This document shows, one piece after another, positions 48,874 through 64,000 of a stretch of DNA of 64,000 nt. Made by a program: the position numbers and the translations under genes. The notes below the pieces were generated by a model that worked only from the letters and a program-made list of their open reading frames with translations, was not told the DNA's origin and made no database searches. Within the stretch, counting starts at the first letter, position 1. The number at the start of each line of letters is the position of its first letter. Source of the DNA: Adineta steineri (lineage: Eukaryota > Rotifera > Eurotatoria > Adinetida > Adinetidae); NCBI GenBank assembly GCA_905250115.1, contig CAJNOI010000125.1, forward strand, positions 77,721-141,720, read 5' to 3'.

Positions 48874-51800
48874 TTATAATTTCCTCGATTTCTTTCCACT
48901 TGATTCTACATATTTCTTCGTTGTATTTCCATTTGGTTGTTCGACTTTATTTATTCGATCATCTAAATTCTTTGATGTCTTCACATGAACAATACGAAAA
49001 CTCTCTAGAATATACAAAAAAAATAATAATTAATTCCTCTCACACCCTTTATCTTACCAAGAAATTCATTAATATCAATTTTTCCATTTTTATCAAAGTC
49101 CATAGCTGAACTAAGTTCATCAATATACGCCTCATTCACTTCATCAGTACCATTTTCACCATGGAGTATCAGTTTAATAACATCAGCAAATTCATTTCGA
49201 CTTATAAAGCCTATTTAGAAATATTCATTTATATATATATAGAAATAGAAATAAAATTTTACCTGAATGATTATAATCAATTAAATTAAATAATGTCAGT
49301 AACATATCTTTCCACATATATAAATCTTCCATAATACCGGTATTAGACTAAAAAGGAAAAAGAAGTTCATATCATATGTATTATCATTCTTCATACCATT
49401 TGAAATTTTGAATTATCTAGAATAAATTCATCGAACATAGTTTTATATATAATTCCTTGTGAATCTTCTTGTACAAGTCTTGTACGTAAAGTAAGCCAAG
49501 GTAAATCAAGTTGAAGTACTTTCGCCATTATATCTGCCCAAATTGTTAAAGGTAAATGTTCTAATATAATAATAATAAAGAAATATTTTTTCGTGTTTTT
49601 ATTATTAATCAAATACCTGTTCTATTTCCATCAGCTCTTTCGAATTCTTTTTGTAAAATACTTTTATTTGTCATTATTTTTTCTATTAATGAATGATATG
49701 CTGGATCTTCGAATAATGTTACTCTTTAAAATAACAAAAAAAATTAATATTATAAATTAAGTTTCTATTAATTTACTTTTTATTAAAACTTAATTTTGTC
49801 ATTTCAACAGCTAAGATTTTATATGAAATTATGCGTGGTTCTTCATCGTTATAATCCCTAAAATTAATATATTTTTAATTTTTAAGTTTTTATTATTTCT
49901 AACCATTGTAAAATAGCACCCCAATTTGATCCACCACAATAATTTGATGCACTGAATACAGTTAAAACTTTACCATCATGTGTATATTCATAACCTTCTT
50001 GTTTAACTTGATGTGAACGTATAATCATTGAAAGATTGTATCTTTTAAGAAATTGTTCTGTTATATCTGAACCAAAAAAACAGGCCATTTTTCTTGCATC
50101 ATTTTTACGACAACCTAAACGACCGTGAGGATCAGGATCACTCCAAAATAAATCTAAATTTTATTAAATTAAAGAGAATATTTGAAATAATTTATTTCTG
50201 TTTTACCTTGTACTTGACGATATTCATTATCTTCTTCTTCAGTTAATTTTTTTCCGCCTTGTCTTGATGGAGGTGGTACTTCAATCGAAATATCTTAATT
50301 AGAAAATAAATAGTTATATACTATATATCAAAAAATTTATTTACATCGATTTCTTGTTATAGAATTAAGTTTTTTTAAATTAATTCTATCCGATATTCCG
50401 CCATGCATTATAATAAATCGAGATTTTCCAGCATCAACAAATGAATAAAGTGGTAACCAACTAAATATATCTTTGAATAGATCAAGTAATGATGCTTTAC
50501 GTCTCTAAATATATATGTACATATTTAAACGATAAAATAAATATTTGCAAAACTAACTCCATATTTTTGGTTGACTTCATTTTGAAAACCATATCGAACT
50601 GTAACCATAATATCTTCATGATTACCTCGATTAAGAAACACTGAACTTGGATTGAGAATTAAAGCAATCATAAGTAATAAAATAACTTCAACTGAATTAT
50701 TTCCACGATCAACAAAATCTCCATTGAATATATATGCATTATCATTTGCAGGTAATCCATTCTATAGGTAAATTAATATAAATTATATATATTTCTTATT
50801 ATTCTATTTTTTTTGCTTACTTCACTAAATATATGTAATAAATCAGCTAATTGTCCATGAAGATCACCAATAATAAATACATGGTGAAGATTAGATAAAT
50901 CAATATGATTAAAATTTGGTAAACTTTTAAGTATAGCACGGGCTTGATGTAAAATTTTACACACATATTTTTCATGTAAAATCTACGATTAGAAAAAAAA
51001 AAAATTTTTTATTCTATTTTTAGAATGATTTGAATTTTTTCTTTTGTAAAGACAAAACGACTATTATTATGCTAACAATGAATAGAAACATTTTAATAAT
51101 ATTATTATTATTCTATTTCAATAGAAATAAATAATAGATCGATCGATAAAATATTGAATTGAAGCAAGCAGAAGAACTTTTAAATATTATATTTTTCTTA
51201 AATGTCAACTTCTGAATGATGAAAAAATGATTCATTTAAGATATATCAATATACCTTGAAATTTTATATAGAGAAATAATAGTTTAAATGATAAAAACAA
51301 ATATTTATATTATTTACGAGTGTATGTAAAGGAAGAATGTCATGAGCAATGACTATTTCGTAATGAATGATGTGCTTTTGTTTTTTTACTTACTTGTCCT
51401 TTTCGAAAAGCATCGATGAGATCTACAAAGGTCTGTCTTGTAATTTGACCGTCGATACCTATAGAATAAATGATTTCTCGATTTTTGATTTAATTGAAAA
51501 ATAATTCATACGAGGTCCTTGATAAGTCGGTTCAACTGTTATACTATCAGGATTTGTCAATCTTAAAAGTTCTTGTTCTTCTACATACAAAAACAAAATG
51601 AAATATTATATATAGATTTATTTATTTATGGATTTGATTGTCAAATAATGCATTACCTACAGGTAATCCAGCTTTTTGAAGTAATTTCGTAACGGATGGT
51701 GAGAGTAAATCTGATGCTTTAAGTAATTTTTCAAACATATCTTTAAGCTACGAAATAGAAACATTTTTTTTTGTTTTAAAATTATATCTATATTTTTGAT

Positions 51801-52197
51801 TACTTTAGATTCAGTTTGTTCACTAGAATATTCAAGTTTTTCATGTATTTGCCATGCTGCCTGTTTTTTTAATTTCAATCGAGCTTGATGCGTACGAAAA
51901 GCAGCTTGAATTTTCTGTGCAGATTTATCAGCTAGAATAAAAAAATATTTATAGAATAAATAAGAATTCTATCCTTACCTGATAATGTTGGTAATTTCGA
52001 TACCATTTTCATTTTATCTGCTCGATCAGACATTGCTGCTACACGAGGAACTATCTGAACGAGAAGAGAGAAAAAAAATGATTGCACACATTTAAATATT
52101 CTATTGAAATAAATAATATCGATTTAAGCAAAATTACCGACTTAAGTTCCAATGCATACTTAAAAATTCTCACCTGAGCGAGCGTTGGATAACTCAT
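48874..52197 (-). CDS. PPEF/RdgC-type Ser/Thr phosphatase with EF-hands
   Basis: Calcium-regulated phosphatase of the PPEF/RdgC group (photoreceptor and sensory cells in flies and mammals). Many small exons on the minus strand start at 52197 (MSYPTLAQ). An IQ motif ([16 protein letters not shown]) lies near 51880-51935, as in PPEF. The catalytic core has [47 protein letters not shown] and [13 protein letters not shown], retaining the PPP-family metal and catalytic residues. The C-terminus has at least two EF-hands ([13 protein letters not shown] and [13 protein letters not shown]). The last exon ends KKSRKL with stop at 48874. Exon boundaries in the core were read by splice sites and family motifs; I did not sum every phase. 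Confidence 0.92.
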
Positions 52198-52935
52198 AAT
52201 ATACCTTTGTACACGTGTGCAATACCAATAGGAAGTAAGAAGAAATGAAATAAAATGTAATATACTTATACTTCTCTCTCTCTCTATATATATATATTTA
52301 TTTTGAATTATTTCAAGATTGATTCTTTTATGAAATAAATATGTACGTAGCTAATAATTTGAAAACAGAATAGAAAAACTGAGGACGAGAGAGTTAATGT
52401 ATACTACATGTTATATACTATGCCTTTATTACACTAACCAAGGGTTCGGGAGAAGAAAAAGAAACCGCCTATTTTGCATCTCATTCCCGTTCTTTACCTC
52501 GTCGATTGACGTGTAAAGAACAGAATGAGAGTACGATGCTTGCGTCGAAATGATTTTGTCCGTGCTGCATAATAATAGACATACAACGAAGGAAATCTTA
52601 ATGTGCACGAGAGAAAAAAAATAATGTCAACCATAAAAACGAGAGAGACAGAGAGAGAAAAATCTCTTGACAGATAAAATTTAGTCAAACTGACACAATA
52701 AATTGACCATTTAACATTATATTATTATGATTCACCATCTGCGTCTTTTTTGTAGAAAAATTTTCATGTAGCCTTTTTTCTTTCTCTGTTTAAATAATAA
52801 TAATTTTGACGCAAAACAAAATCTTTTATCACATATTTCATTAACATATAAACAAGAAAAAGAAATACATGTTTATTACAATAGAATATACACTCGAATA
52901 ATAGAACAGAGTGATAACAATAAAGCAAAAAATAA
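52198..52935. promoter_or_regulatory. Upstream of phosphatase gene; CT/GA tracts
   Basis: CTCTCTCTCTCTCT at 52272-52285 is a GA tract on the phosphatase gene's coding strand, ~75-90 bp before its ATG, next to an (AT)n run. A GA-rich tract also lies at 52641-52659. The remainder includes the 3' flank of the ZCCHC10-like gene. No further gene seen. Confidence 0.4.
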
Positions 52936-53514
<579 letters not shown>

Positions 53515-53664
53515 TTTTAAAGTAATGTCACAATCTGAAATAATAATGACCTATTTATATATATATATAGCGACATCAAGAAAAATTTAATTGGTTTCTT
53601 TATTTGACCATACGAATAAATATATATACATAACATTATTCTCAATACTATCAGATTTTTCAAG
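53515..53664. promoter_or_regulatory. 150-bp bidirectional promoter region
   Basis: The start codons of the ZCCHC10-like gene (-) and the small gene at 53665 (+) are only 150 bp apart, so both 5' regions share this interval. It includes an (AT)n run at ~53555-53568. AG acceptors lie close to both ATGs. Confidence 0.5.
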
Positions 53665-53997
53665 ATGAATAAAGCAATAAGTCTTCGTCAAATTCCACAA
53701 GTAAATTCGTTTTTATTTAATCGAAAGAATTAAATCGTTTTTTTGTTCTAGCGCATTTTCTCAATATTTACACGAACTTTTTCAAGTAAAAAGGAAAAAA
53801 AAGATTTTAGATAGTTTATTAAAGCTTATTTAGGTATTCCGGATACTCCTGTTGAAGAACCAGCACGTGATCCTAATGCACCAACACGTGATAATACGAA
53901 TGATGGCGATCAATCACCAAAACCAAATCGAGAAAATTCAAATAACAACAATCAAGATCCTAATCAATTACCAAAATCACCCAAAAAAGATCGATAG
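53665..53997 (+). CDS. 77-aa protein, probable mitochondrial presequence
   Basis: Exons 53665-53700, 53752-53785 and 53834-53997 (234 nt, phases consistent, GT...AG introns of ~50 bp). The N-terminus (MNKAISLRQIPQ then RIFSIFTRTFSS) is basic, Ser/Thr-rich and amphipathic, without acids, like a mitochondrial targeting sequence. The rest is hydrophilic and Asn/Pro/Asp-rich (DTPVEEPARDPNAPTRDNT) and ends SPKKDR. I do not recognise a family. The two small introns splicing exactly in frame are the main support. AAG abuts the ATG, a possible acceptor. Confidence 0.6.
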
Positions 53998-54107
53998 ATA
54001 AAGAAAAAAGAAATATGTTTTTTTTATTCCAGCTATATTAGTTACGTTTCCTTTTTGTGAATATATTCAAATAAATAAACAAGACAAAATATATATATAT
54101 ATATATA

Positions 54108-55172
54108 TTATTTTTTTACATCTTTATAAGCAATAACAAACATTTGTGGAACATCGAATTCAGGTGAATAACCACTATTATAAGATGAATCTTCAAATAT
54201 AATACTATAACAATCTTTACCAACTCGTGGAGTACTTTCAACAACACCTTTATAAAAACATGATGTCTGAGGATAAAGTGCTAGTACAATTGTACGTGGA
54301 GGAAATAATGCTTGTGGACATGTTAATGGACAAGCACGCCATTGTGGTAATGGTATAATATGTCGTTTACTTATATTATAATAACGTCCTTTGCCTGGTT
54401 CAGCATCAATATCAACAATATCATATTTGGTTTTAGTTGCATGTATATTAGCAACTTCAGCTAATATCCAATTTTCATCACCATCATCACTTTCAACAAA
54501 ACCTGCGATACGATCATTAATATGACATACATGATTCGATGCAGCTGGTATAGCACCACAAAGTGGTGGTAATGGAGTATTATTCTAAATAAAAGTAAAG
54601 ATTTTTGTATTTGATAAATATAATTCATTCGTTTTATTTGTATCTAAAATATATAATATATAAAAACTCACTTTACTTGAACTATTATGTTCATTTCCAT
54701 ACCAAATTTTTAATGCATAAGCCATATGTGAAAGAAGATCAGCTAAACCTCGTCGTGTTGTATGACTTCGATTCGTATCATTATGATTTTTTGAAACATT
54801 CGCAATTTCAATTTGTAATTGTCGAACTTGTGCTATTTTTTCTAAAGCTGTTCGATATATATTCATTTCATTTTGTACATTCGTAAGTGCTTGTGTTAAA
54901 TTTGTTTTTGACGATTGTAAATTTGTATTTTCATTCGGTGATGTTGAAGTTATTTGTTGTTGTATAGAAAGCCATGCATCACGACTTATATTATAGTGAT
55001 CTTTAGTTTGCTTTAAATCATCTTGTAATTCAAGTAAAAGTTTTTGAATTGTTAATTCATTTTGAGTAATTACATCTTTCGATTCATTCGATGTTGATGG
55101 AATAATAGTTGATAATGATGAAGATGATCGACGAGTTGATGAATATTCAGAATTTGTATTTGTACGTGTCAT
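54108..55172 (-). CDS. SGF29: SGF29-like SAGA subunit, tandem Tudor
   Basis: SGF29 reads H3K4me2/3 for the SAGA/ATAC acetyltransferase complexes. Exons 55172-54672 and 54584-54108 (978 nt, 325 aa). The N-terminal half is Ser-rich then coiled coil (TQNELTIQKLLLELQDDL). The C-terminal tandem Tudor has PLCGAIPA, DGDENWILAEV, YDIVDID, HIIPLPQW, LALYPQTSCFYKGVV, YSIIFEDSSY and GYSPEFDV, matching SGF29 motif by motif; the aromatic and acidic pocket residues appear retained. It sits divergent from the TFIIF-alpha gene and convergent (110 bp) with the small gene at 53665. Confidence 0.95.
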
Positions 55173-55634
55173 TATATTTATATATATAGATAATTTTCAT
55201 TTTCATTCTGTTATTCTTTCAACAACAACGTATCAAATAAAGAAAAAAAACGATTGGTTTGTTATACATACCATTTATATAACGCTTGTCAAATATAGAT
55301 GTCATACAAAAACGACTACTATTCATGTATGCTATTGGTCTCTTCATTTAACAAAATATATTTTCTTGTCCCACCATGATTGGATAAGTAAAATAAAGTT
55401 TTTCATTTTAAATACTTCTTGGATAAATCAAATATTCAAATATCTAATCATAATCAATAGAATAAGTTGTATTTCTAATGGATAGTATATTTATATGAAG
55501 TAGCCAATCAGAAACTGGTAAAAATTAAATGACTCATGAAGAAATTTTTCTGAATAAAGCGTCAATGTTTAGTTATTTCCTCTCATTGACTTGAATAACA
55601 AGATTTGTATACGATTAGATTTTTTTGACGAAAA
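55173..55634. promoter_or_regulatory. Divergent promoter region, SGF29 / TFIIF-alpha
   Basis: 462 bp between two divergent transcription genes. No TATA element or known motif could be assigned. GATTAG lies shortly before the + strand ATG. Confidence 0.4.
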
Positions 55635-56909
55635 ATGCAGCCAAATAGTAATCGACCGGTATATATTGTTCAACCATCAAATATAACTCATTTGAATGTA
55701 CGTCCAACAATTATTACAACCGGTGGTCAACAAATACAACCACAACCACAACAATCTATTTATCCAATTTCATCTGTACGGCCATCAACAATGCCTCAAC
55801 AAACGTCTATACTTTATCAACCTCAATCACAACCACGTCTTGTTGCATCAGCACCTGTTTACGCATCTTTACAACAATCACAACGATTTGCTACTTCACC
55901 ACAACAACAAATACTAACAGCAAATGCAAATATTTCACCTCGTCTTATTACACCACAAACAGCAACACGTATGCCAATGGTTGGAACACAATCAACTACA
56001 TCCATGTTACGACCAACTGTAGCTACAATATCAACACCACCTATGGCAACATCAACACCAGCAGCAACAGCAGCAGCACAACCTGCTGCAGCACCTGGTA
56101 CTAAAGAATTTGCTGTTAAAGTTCCCAAGTAAATTTCTATACTATATAATTGTGTCTATATTTTTTTGCAAATATAGAACACGATCTCAATATGGTATTA
56201 TGGAATTTGCAAGTGGTTTATCTATTGATGTTAAAGATTGGAAAGCTGTTGAAATGAGACGTGAAATAAATCCATATACTTATCGTCCAGCAACGGCTGC
56301 TGATCCAAATTCTGCTTCAGCATCAACAATTACAACTTCACTTGGTGCTGTTTTACCTAAAACTGGTGCAGGAAGTGAATATGGTCGTGAACAAAAAGAA
56401 GCATTGAAACGAAAACGTTATGCAACGAAAGGAACAAATATTGAAGATCTTCCTTGGGTATTAACTGATCGTTCATCAACAGAAAAAAAATTAAAACATT
56501 ATCGTGGATTAAAAAAAGGTGGTGTGACAGCAAATTCGTCCTATTATGTATTTATACAAGGTAAAGATGGTTTTGAAGCTTATCCAGTTGAAGATTGGTA
56601 TGGTTTTTCACCAACAAATGTTTATAATACACTTGATTTTGATGAAGCGGAAAAACAATATCAAGAACGACATAAACATTTAAGTAAATGGTTTTTTAAA
56701 CATCAAGTTAAAAGTGAAAAAGAAGGTGGAGATGATATTGAACATACAGATGAAAAAGGAAAACCATCTAAANNNNNNNNNNTGAAACCTCTCGAACGAA
56801 AGAAGTTAAAGAAGGTATTGTTCAAAAATTGGCAACAATTTTAAAACGTTTAAATATCGAAGAAAAAACTATCAATGGAAAGAAACATATTAAACTTAAA
56901 TCAAGTTAA
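55635..56909 (+). CDS. GTF2F1: TFIIF alpha subunit (RAP74), interrupted by an assembly gap
   Basis: General transcription factor that binds Pol II with RAP30. Exon 1 is 55635-56128 and exon 2 starts at 56178. A Gln/Pro/Ser/Thr-rich stretch of ~155 aa precedes the conserved EFAVKVPK (human has ~20 residues there). Then come TRSQYGIMEF, KTGAGSEYGREQKEALKRKRY, DLPWVL, YRGLKKGGVTANSSYYVF and YPVEDWYGFSP, typical of the RAP74 dimerisation barrel. Ten Ns at 56773-56782 replace the acidic linker and the start of the C-terminal winged helix. After the gap the frame resumes (KEVKEGIVQKLATILKRLN, then INGKKHIKLKSS, stop 56909), matching the RAP74 C-terminus. The true protein is therefore longer than shown. 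Confidence 0.93.
56773..56782. other. Assembly gap (10 N) inside TFIIF-alpha
   Basis: Ten Ns of presumably arbitrary length. Comparison with RAP74 architecture says a few hundred bases (charged linker and part of the winged helix) are missing, not ten. Confidence 0.95.
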
Positions 56910-57287
56910 ATTAACATTCGTTTAACAATACACTCTATTTTGTGTTTATGTAAAATGTTCACTTGTTTTTTTTGTATGAATAAAAATTTATAGAAAGAAA
57001 CATCAATTTATATTTCAAACAAAAAAAAATAATAAATCATTTTCTTTTTATCAAAATTATATATGACATCGTCAATCCTAAATATCAAAAAATTCATTAA
57101 ATTAATGTTTCTGTTTTTTTTTTGTATGAATAAATTTATAAAAAGAAGCGTACAATAAATCAAAAGAAATAACATTTATACAATACAACGTTTTTTTGTT
57201 TTGTTTAAAGTGCACTAGCACAAAGAAGAAGAAAAAAAATTGCTTAAATTTATCAGGCTCGATTAAAGACACAAGAAGTTTTGTTTT
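56910..57287. other. Convergent 3' flanks of TFIIF-alpha and RhoA
   Basis: 378 bp of AT-rich sequence with AATAAA-type signals (for example near 56978 and 57126). Nothing else was recognised. Confidence 0.45.
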
Positions 57288-58082
<795 letters not shown>

Positions 58083-58473
58083 TTATAATCTAATAGAACA
58101 AAAAATGAATAGACTGTTAATTTTAGAAAATGAACGATCGACAATGATAATATTCACCTTCACCGACCCAGATAAGAAAAGAAAGAAAAAGAAAAAGTCA
58201 ATAAATTCTAGAAATAAATCATTGAATGAATAATCGATATCATTCATCCACGAATGAATAATTTAACCAATGATTATATAAGAATATTTTCATATTTTAA
58301 TTAATTACCATATCATTTTGATTTAATTATATTTCAACAGTTTTTTTTAATAGGAAAAAATTTATTATTTATAGGATGTCGCTAGTTTATGAATATGATA
58401 AAATATTTGCAAGAAAGAACATACAATTTCTTGAGCAGCTCTTATGATTTTCACTAGAATAGAGTTACTATCC
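58083..58473. promoter_or_regulatory. Upstream region of RhoA
   Basis: No gene seen. It contains the likely 5' splice-acceptor context of RhoA and the promoter. Confidence 0.35.
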
Positions 58474-59353
58474 GAGCCCAGACCTGGAACCGGACCGGTC
58501 TTCACCGGTCTTTTTTTCAATTTTTAGGGCGCTAAAACTTGCCTATTTTGCTCGTTTTTAACGATTTTCATATTATTAATCGTCAAGGGATATGATCCTG
58601 AAGATTTTCACTCACTATCGAAATTTCAGCTGTATATATTCACTAACACTTTTCCATCCTGAAATTATAGATTTTTCACCTCCAGAGTTTGAGCTTTCTT
58701 GACTAATTTTCGCCAATTCTCTTTTAATCGCAATAGCTAGTAGTTTTCAGGGTATGTTTTTATACCAAAATATTAGAGATGATTGAGTCCTGTAGCAGAG
58801 AGCTTATTGACAACTACCATCACGTAACTGAAAATATTTGGATATTCAGAAATCTTAAATAGCATGTCTAATATAAAAATGGTATATTTTAGCTCACTCT
58901 ATCAATCTGTTTATACAATATCGTCATTTTTGTAGATTGTGATGCTTTTCAGCTGTATTAAATAATTATTTTAAATAAAAATAGATCAAACTTATAAATC
59001 TTACGGAAATTATATTACTATTGAAAAAGTCTCAGCTAAAACATAGTTAGATGTTGTTCAATATTAGTTGTTGTGAGTTCTTAGTCAAAAACTTTTGATA
59101 GAAATCTTCCTTTGCTCCTGATTTCAGCAGATAACACGTGGCAAATCAAAATGAGAGCTACTAATATTAAAAATTTTAAGAATTATGAGTTGGATATCGG
59201 ATATCTTCGTCAAACTGAGGTAATGAACTGTTATTCGAAAGTACTAATTGTTTAATTGATGTACGAAATGCACCGGTATTTTGCCAGTTAAGTGGCAAAT
59301 TTGGACCGGCCGGTCCGAAAAAATCAGACCGGTTCCAAGTCGGTCTGAGCCTC
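58474..59353. mobile_element. hAT-like non-autonomous element, ~880 bp, CCGG-rich ends
   Basis: The left end GAGCCCAGACCTGGAACCGG and the reverse complement of the right end GAGGCTCAGACC...TTGGAACCGG are imperfect inverted repeats, each followed by ACCGGTC-rich sequence that is out of keeping with the AT-rich surroundings. The interior is AT-rich and has no transposase. The end type (GGGCC...AACCGGACCGG) is seen in hAT-derived MITEs. A clean 8-bp target duplication could not be resolved, so exact limits are uncertain. Confidence 0.6.
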
Positions 59354-59630
59354 TTAGCTTATCCATGGATGAAGCTTATCATTGTGACCAAATTCTGAAA
59401 CCTGTTAACGTCGAAATTTATCTTAAGGTTTTTATCTATTCTGTGATCTCTATGTTTGAGTAAAGTATAAACTGAATGAACGAAATCAAAATGATAATAA
59501 TTAATCTTTTATTTTATTTATAAATCAATCTTTTTAGAATATTAAATAATAGAATTAATGTCAACAGAATAGAAAATAATAATAATAACCGATTAAATAT
59601 TTTTACTGTACAAAGACAAAAGAAATTTAT
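59354..59630. other. 3' flank of the RecQ helicase gene
   Basis: AT-rich, probably 3' UTR of the minus-strand helicase. Nothing else was recognised. Confidence 0.35.
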
Positions 59631-63472
<3,842 letters not shown>

Positions 63473-64000
63473 CTATAACGAATTAACGGTCGAACTGAAC
63501 ACGTAAGAAAAAGAAACGATTGAACAGAAGAGAAAATATATAACGATCGAGGGCTATGATCGAGGGATAGAAAAGAAAATTATGTACTTATATGTATTTA
63601 TCAGTTCATTCTCAGGTTCAAAAATCAATTATTAATCTTCTTGCAATCATGTCATATTTTTACATTATCAAGAATTTATGCATGTATCTACTATTTCATA
63701 GTTATTTTTTTCATTTTTAAACTGTTCAACTAAATTATGAATAGAAAACAACTATTTTTATAATACATTACATACACAACCATACCATTTAACCTTCTCA
63801 AACGAAAATATGCAAACTATATATTTATATTGTTAACAGTTAATCGCCATTATTCAAACATAAATTCCTTATTTGTCCTGTACTCTGATTCAATGTTAAT
63901 TAGTGAAAAACAATTGAATATATCTATGAATTATCCCATAATCTTATTGTTTTATTTGACAGGCATTTTTATTGAGTATATTCTCTTATATCGAGTTATT
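63473..64000. promoter_or_regulatory. Upstream region of the RecQ gene to window end
   Basis: No gene seen. TATAG stands directly against the helicase ATG (acceptor-like). The remaining AT-rich sequence shows nothing I can name. Confidence 0.35.

Noticed and set aside
59281-59463. 60-aa ORF overlapping the right end of the CCGG-rich element
   Set aside because: Its start lies in the inverted terminal repeat; composition changes abruptly and there is no transposase motif.

Overview
This is an AT-rich (roughly 70-75% AT by eye) eukaryotic nuclear window. It is animal DNA: intron-rich genes with very short introns (commonly 45-60 bp, GT...AG), a polyadenylated histone H3, a Rho GTPase, a rhodopsin-type neuropeptide GPCR, a Cys-loop receptor, a lamin-length (protostome-type) intermediate filament, a TRAF protein and two TALE homeobox genes. 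Dispersed GT-rich sequences resemble the TGTGGG telomere unit reported for bdelloid rotifers. Many start codons sit directly behind a splice acceptor, as expected where a spliced leader is added, and spliced leaders are known in rotifers. My best guess is a bdelloid rotifer (Rotaria/Adineta-like). That placement is inference; no rRNA or mitochondrial marker is present.

Layout. 1-10.6 kb: two diverged direct copies of a ~2 kb repeat flank a complete TRAF-type signalling gene. 11.4-16.1 kb: SNX17-like and SNX27-like sorting nexins lie in tandem, and the SNX27-like gene is divergent from an H3.3-type histone gene. 17.8-25.6 kb: a small secreted protein, a neuropeptide GPCR with an intronless membrane-protein gene nested antisense in one intron, and a PPP1R42-like LRR gene. 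25.9-31.5 kb: a hAT-like MITE, a third copy of the end of the 2 kb repeat, a DDX51-like helicase and a sucrase/ferredoxin-like protein, both carrying insertions in introns. 32.7-38.7 kb: a Cys-loop receptor subunit with an aberrant M2 start, then an intermediate filament. 41.3-48.1 kb: two divergent TALE homeobox genes bracketing an unknown gene, a foldback element and a piggyBac-like MITE. 48.9-63.5 kb: a compact housekeeping block with PPEF/RdgC phosphatase, ZCCHC10-like, a tiny probable mitochondrial protein, SGF29, TFIIF-alpha (broken by a 10-N gap), RhoA, a hAT-like repeat and a BLM-type RecQ helicase with an N-terminal RING finger.

Exon models were built by hand from the DNA. For most genes every intron phase was checked and the summed exon length is a multiple of three. 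The spans given run from start codon to stop codon and include introns. The genes do not form one pathway. Two themes recur: endosomal recycling (SNX17 next to SNX27) and transcription/chromatin (H3.3, SGF29, TFIIF-alpha, TALE factors). The observations most worth following are the RING-RecQ fusion, the SNX17-SNX27 tandem, the acidic residue at the 0' position of the receptor's M2, and the telomere-like inverted-repeat family.
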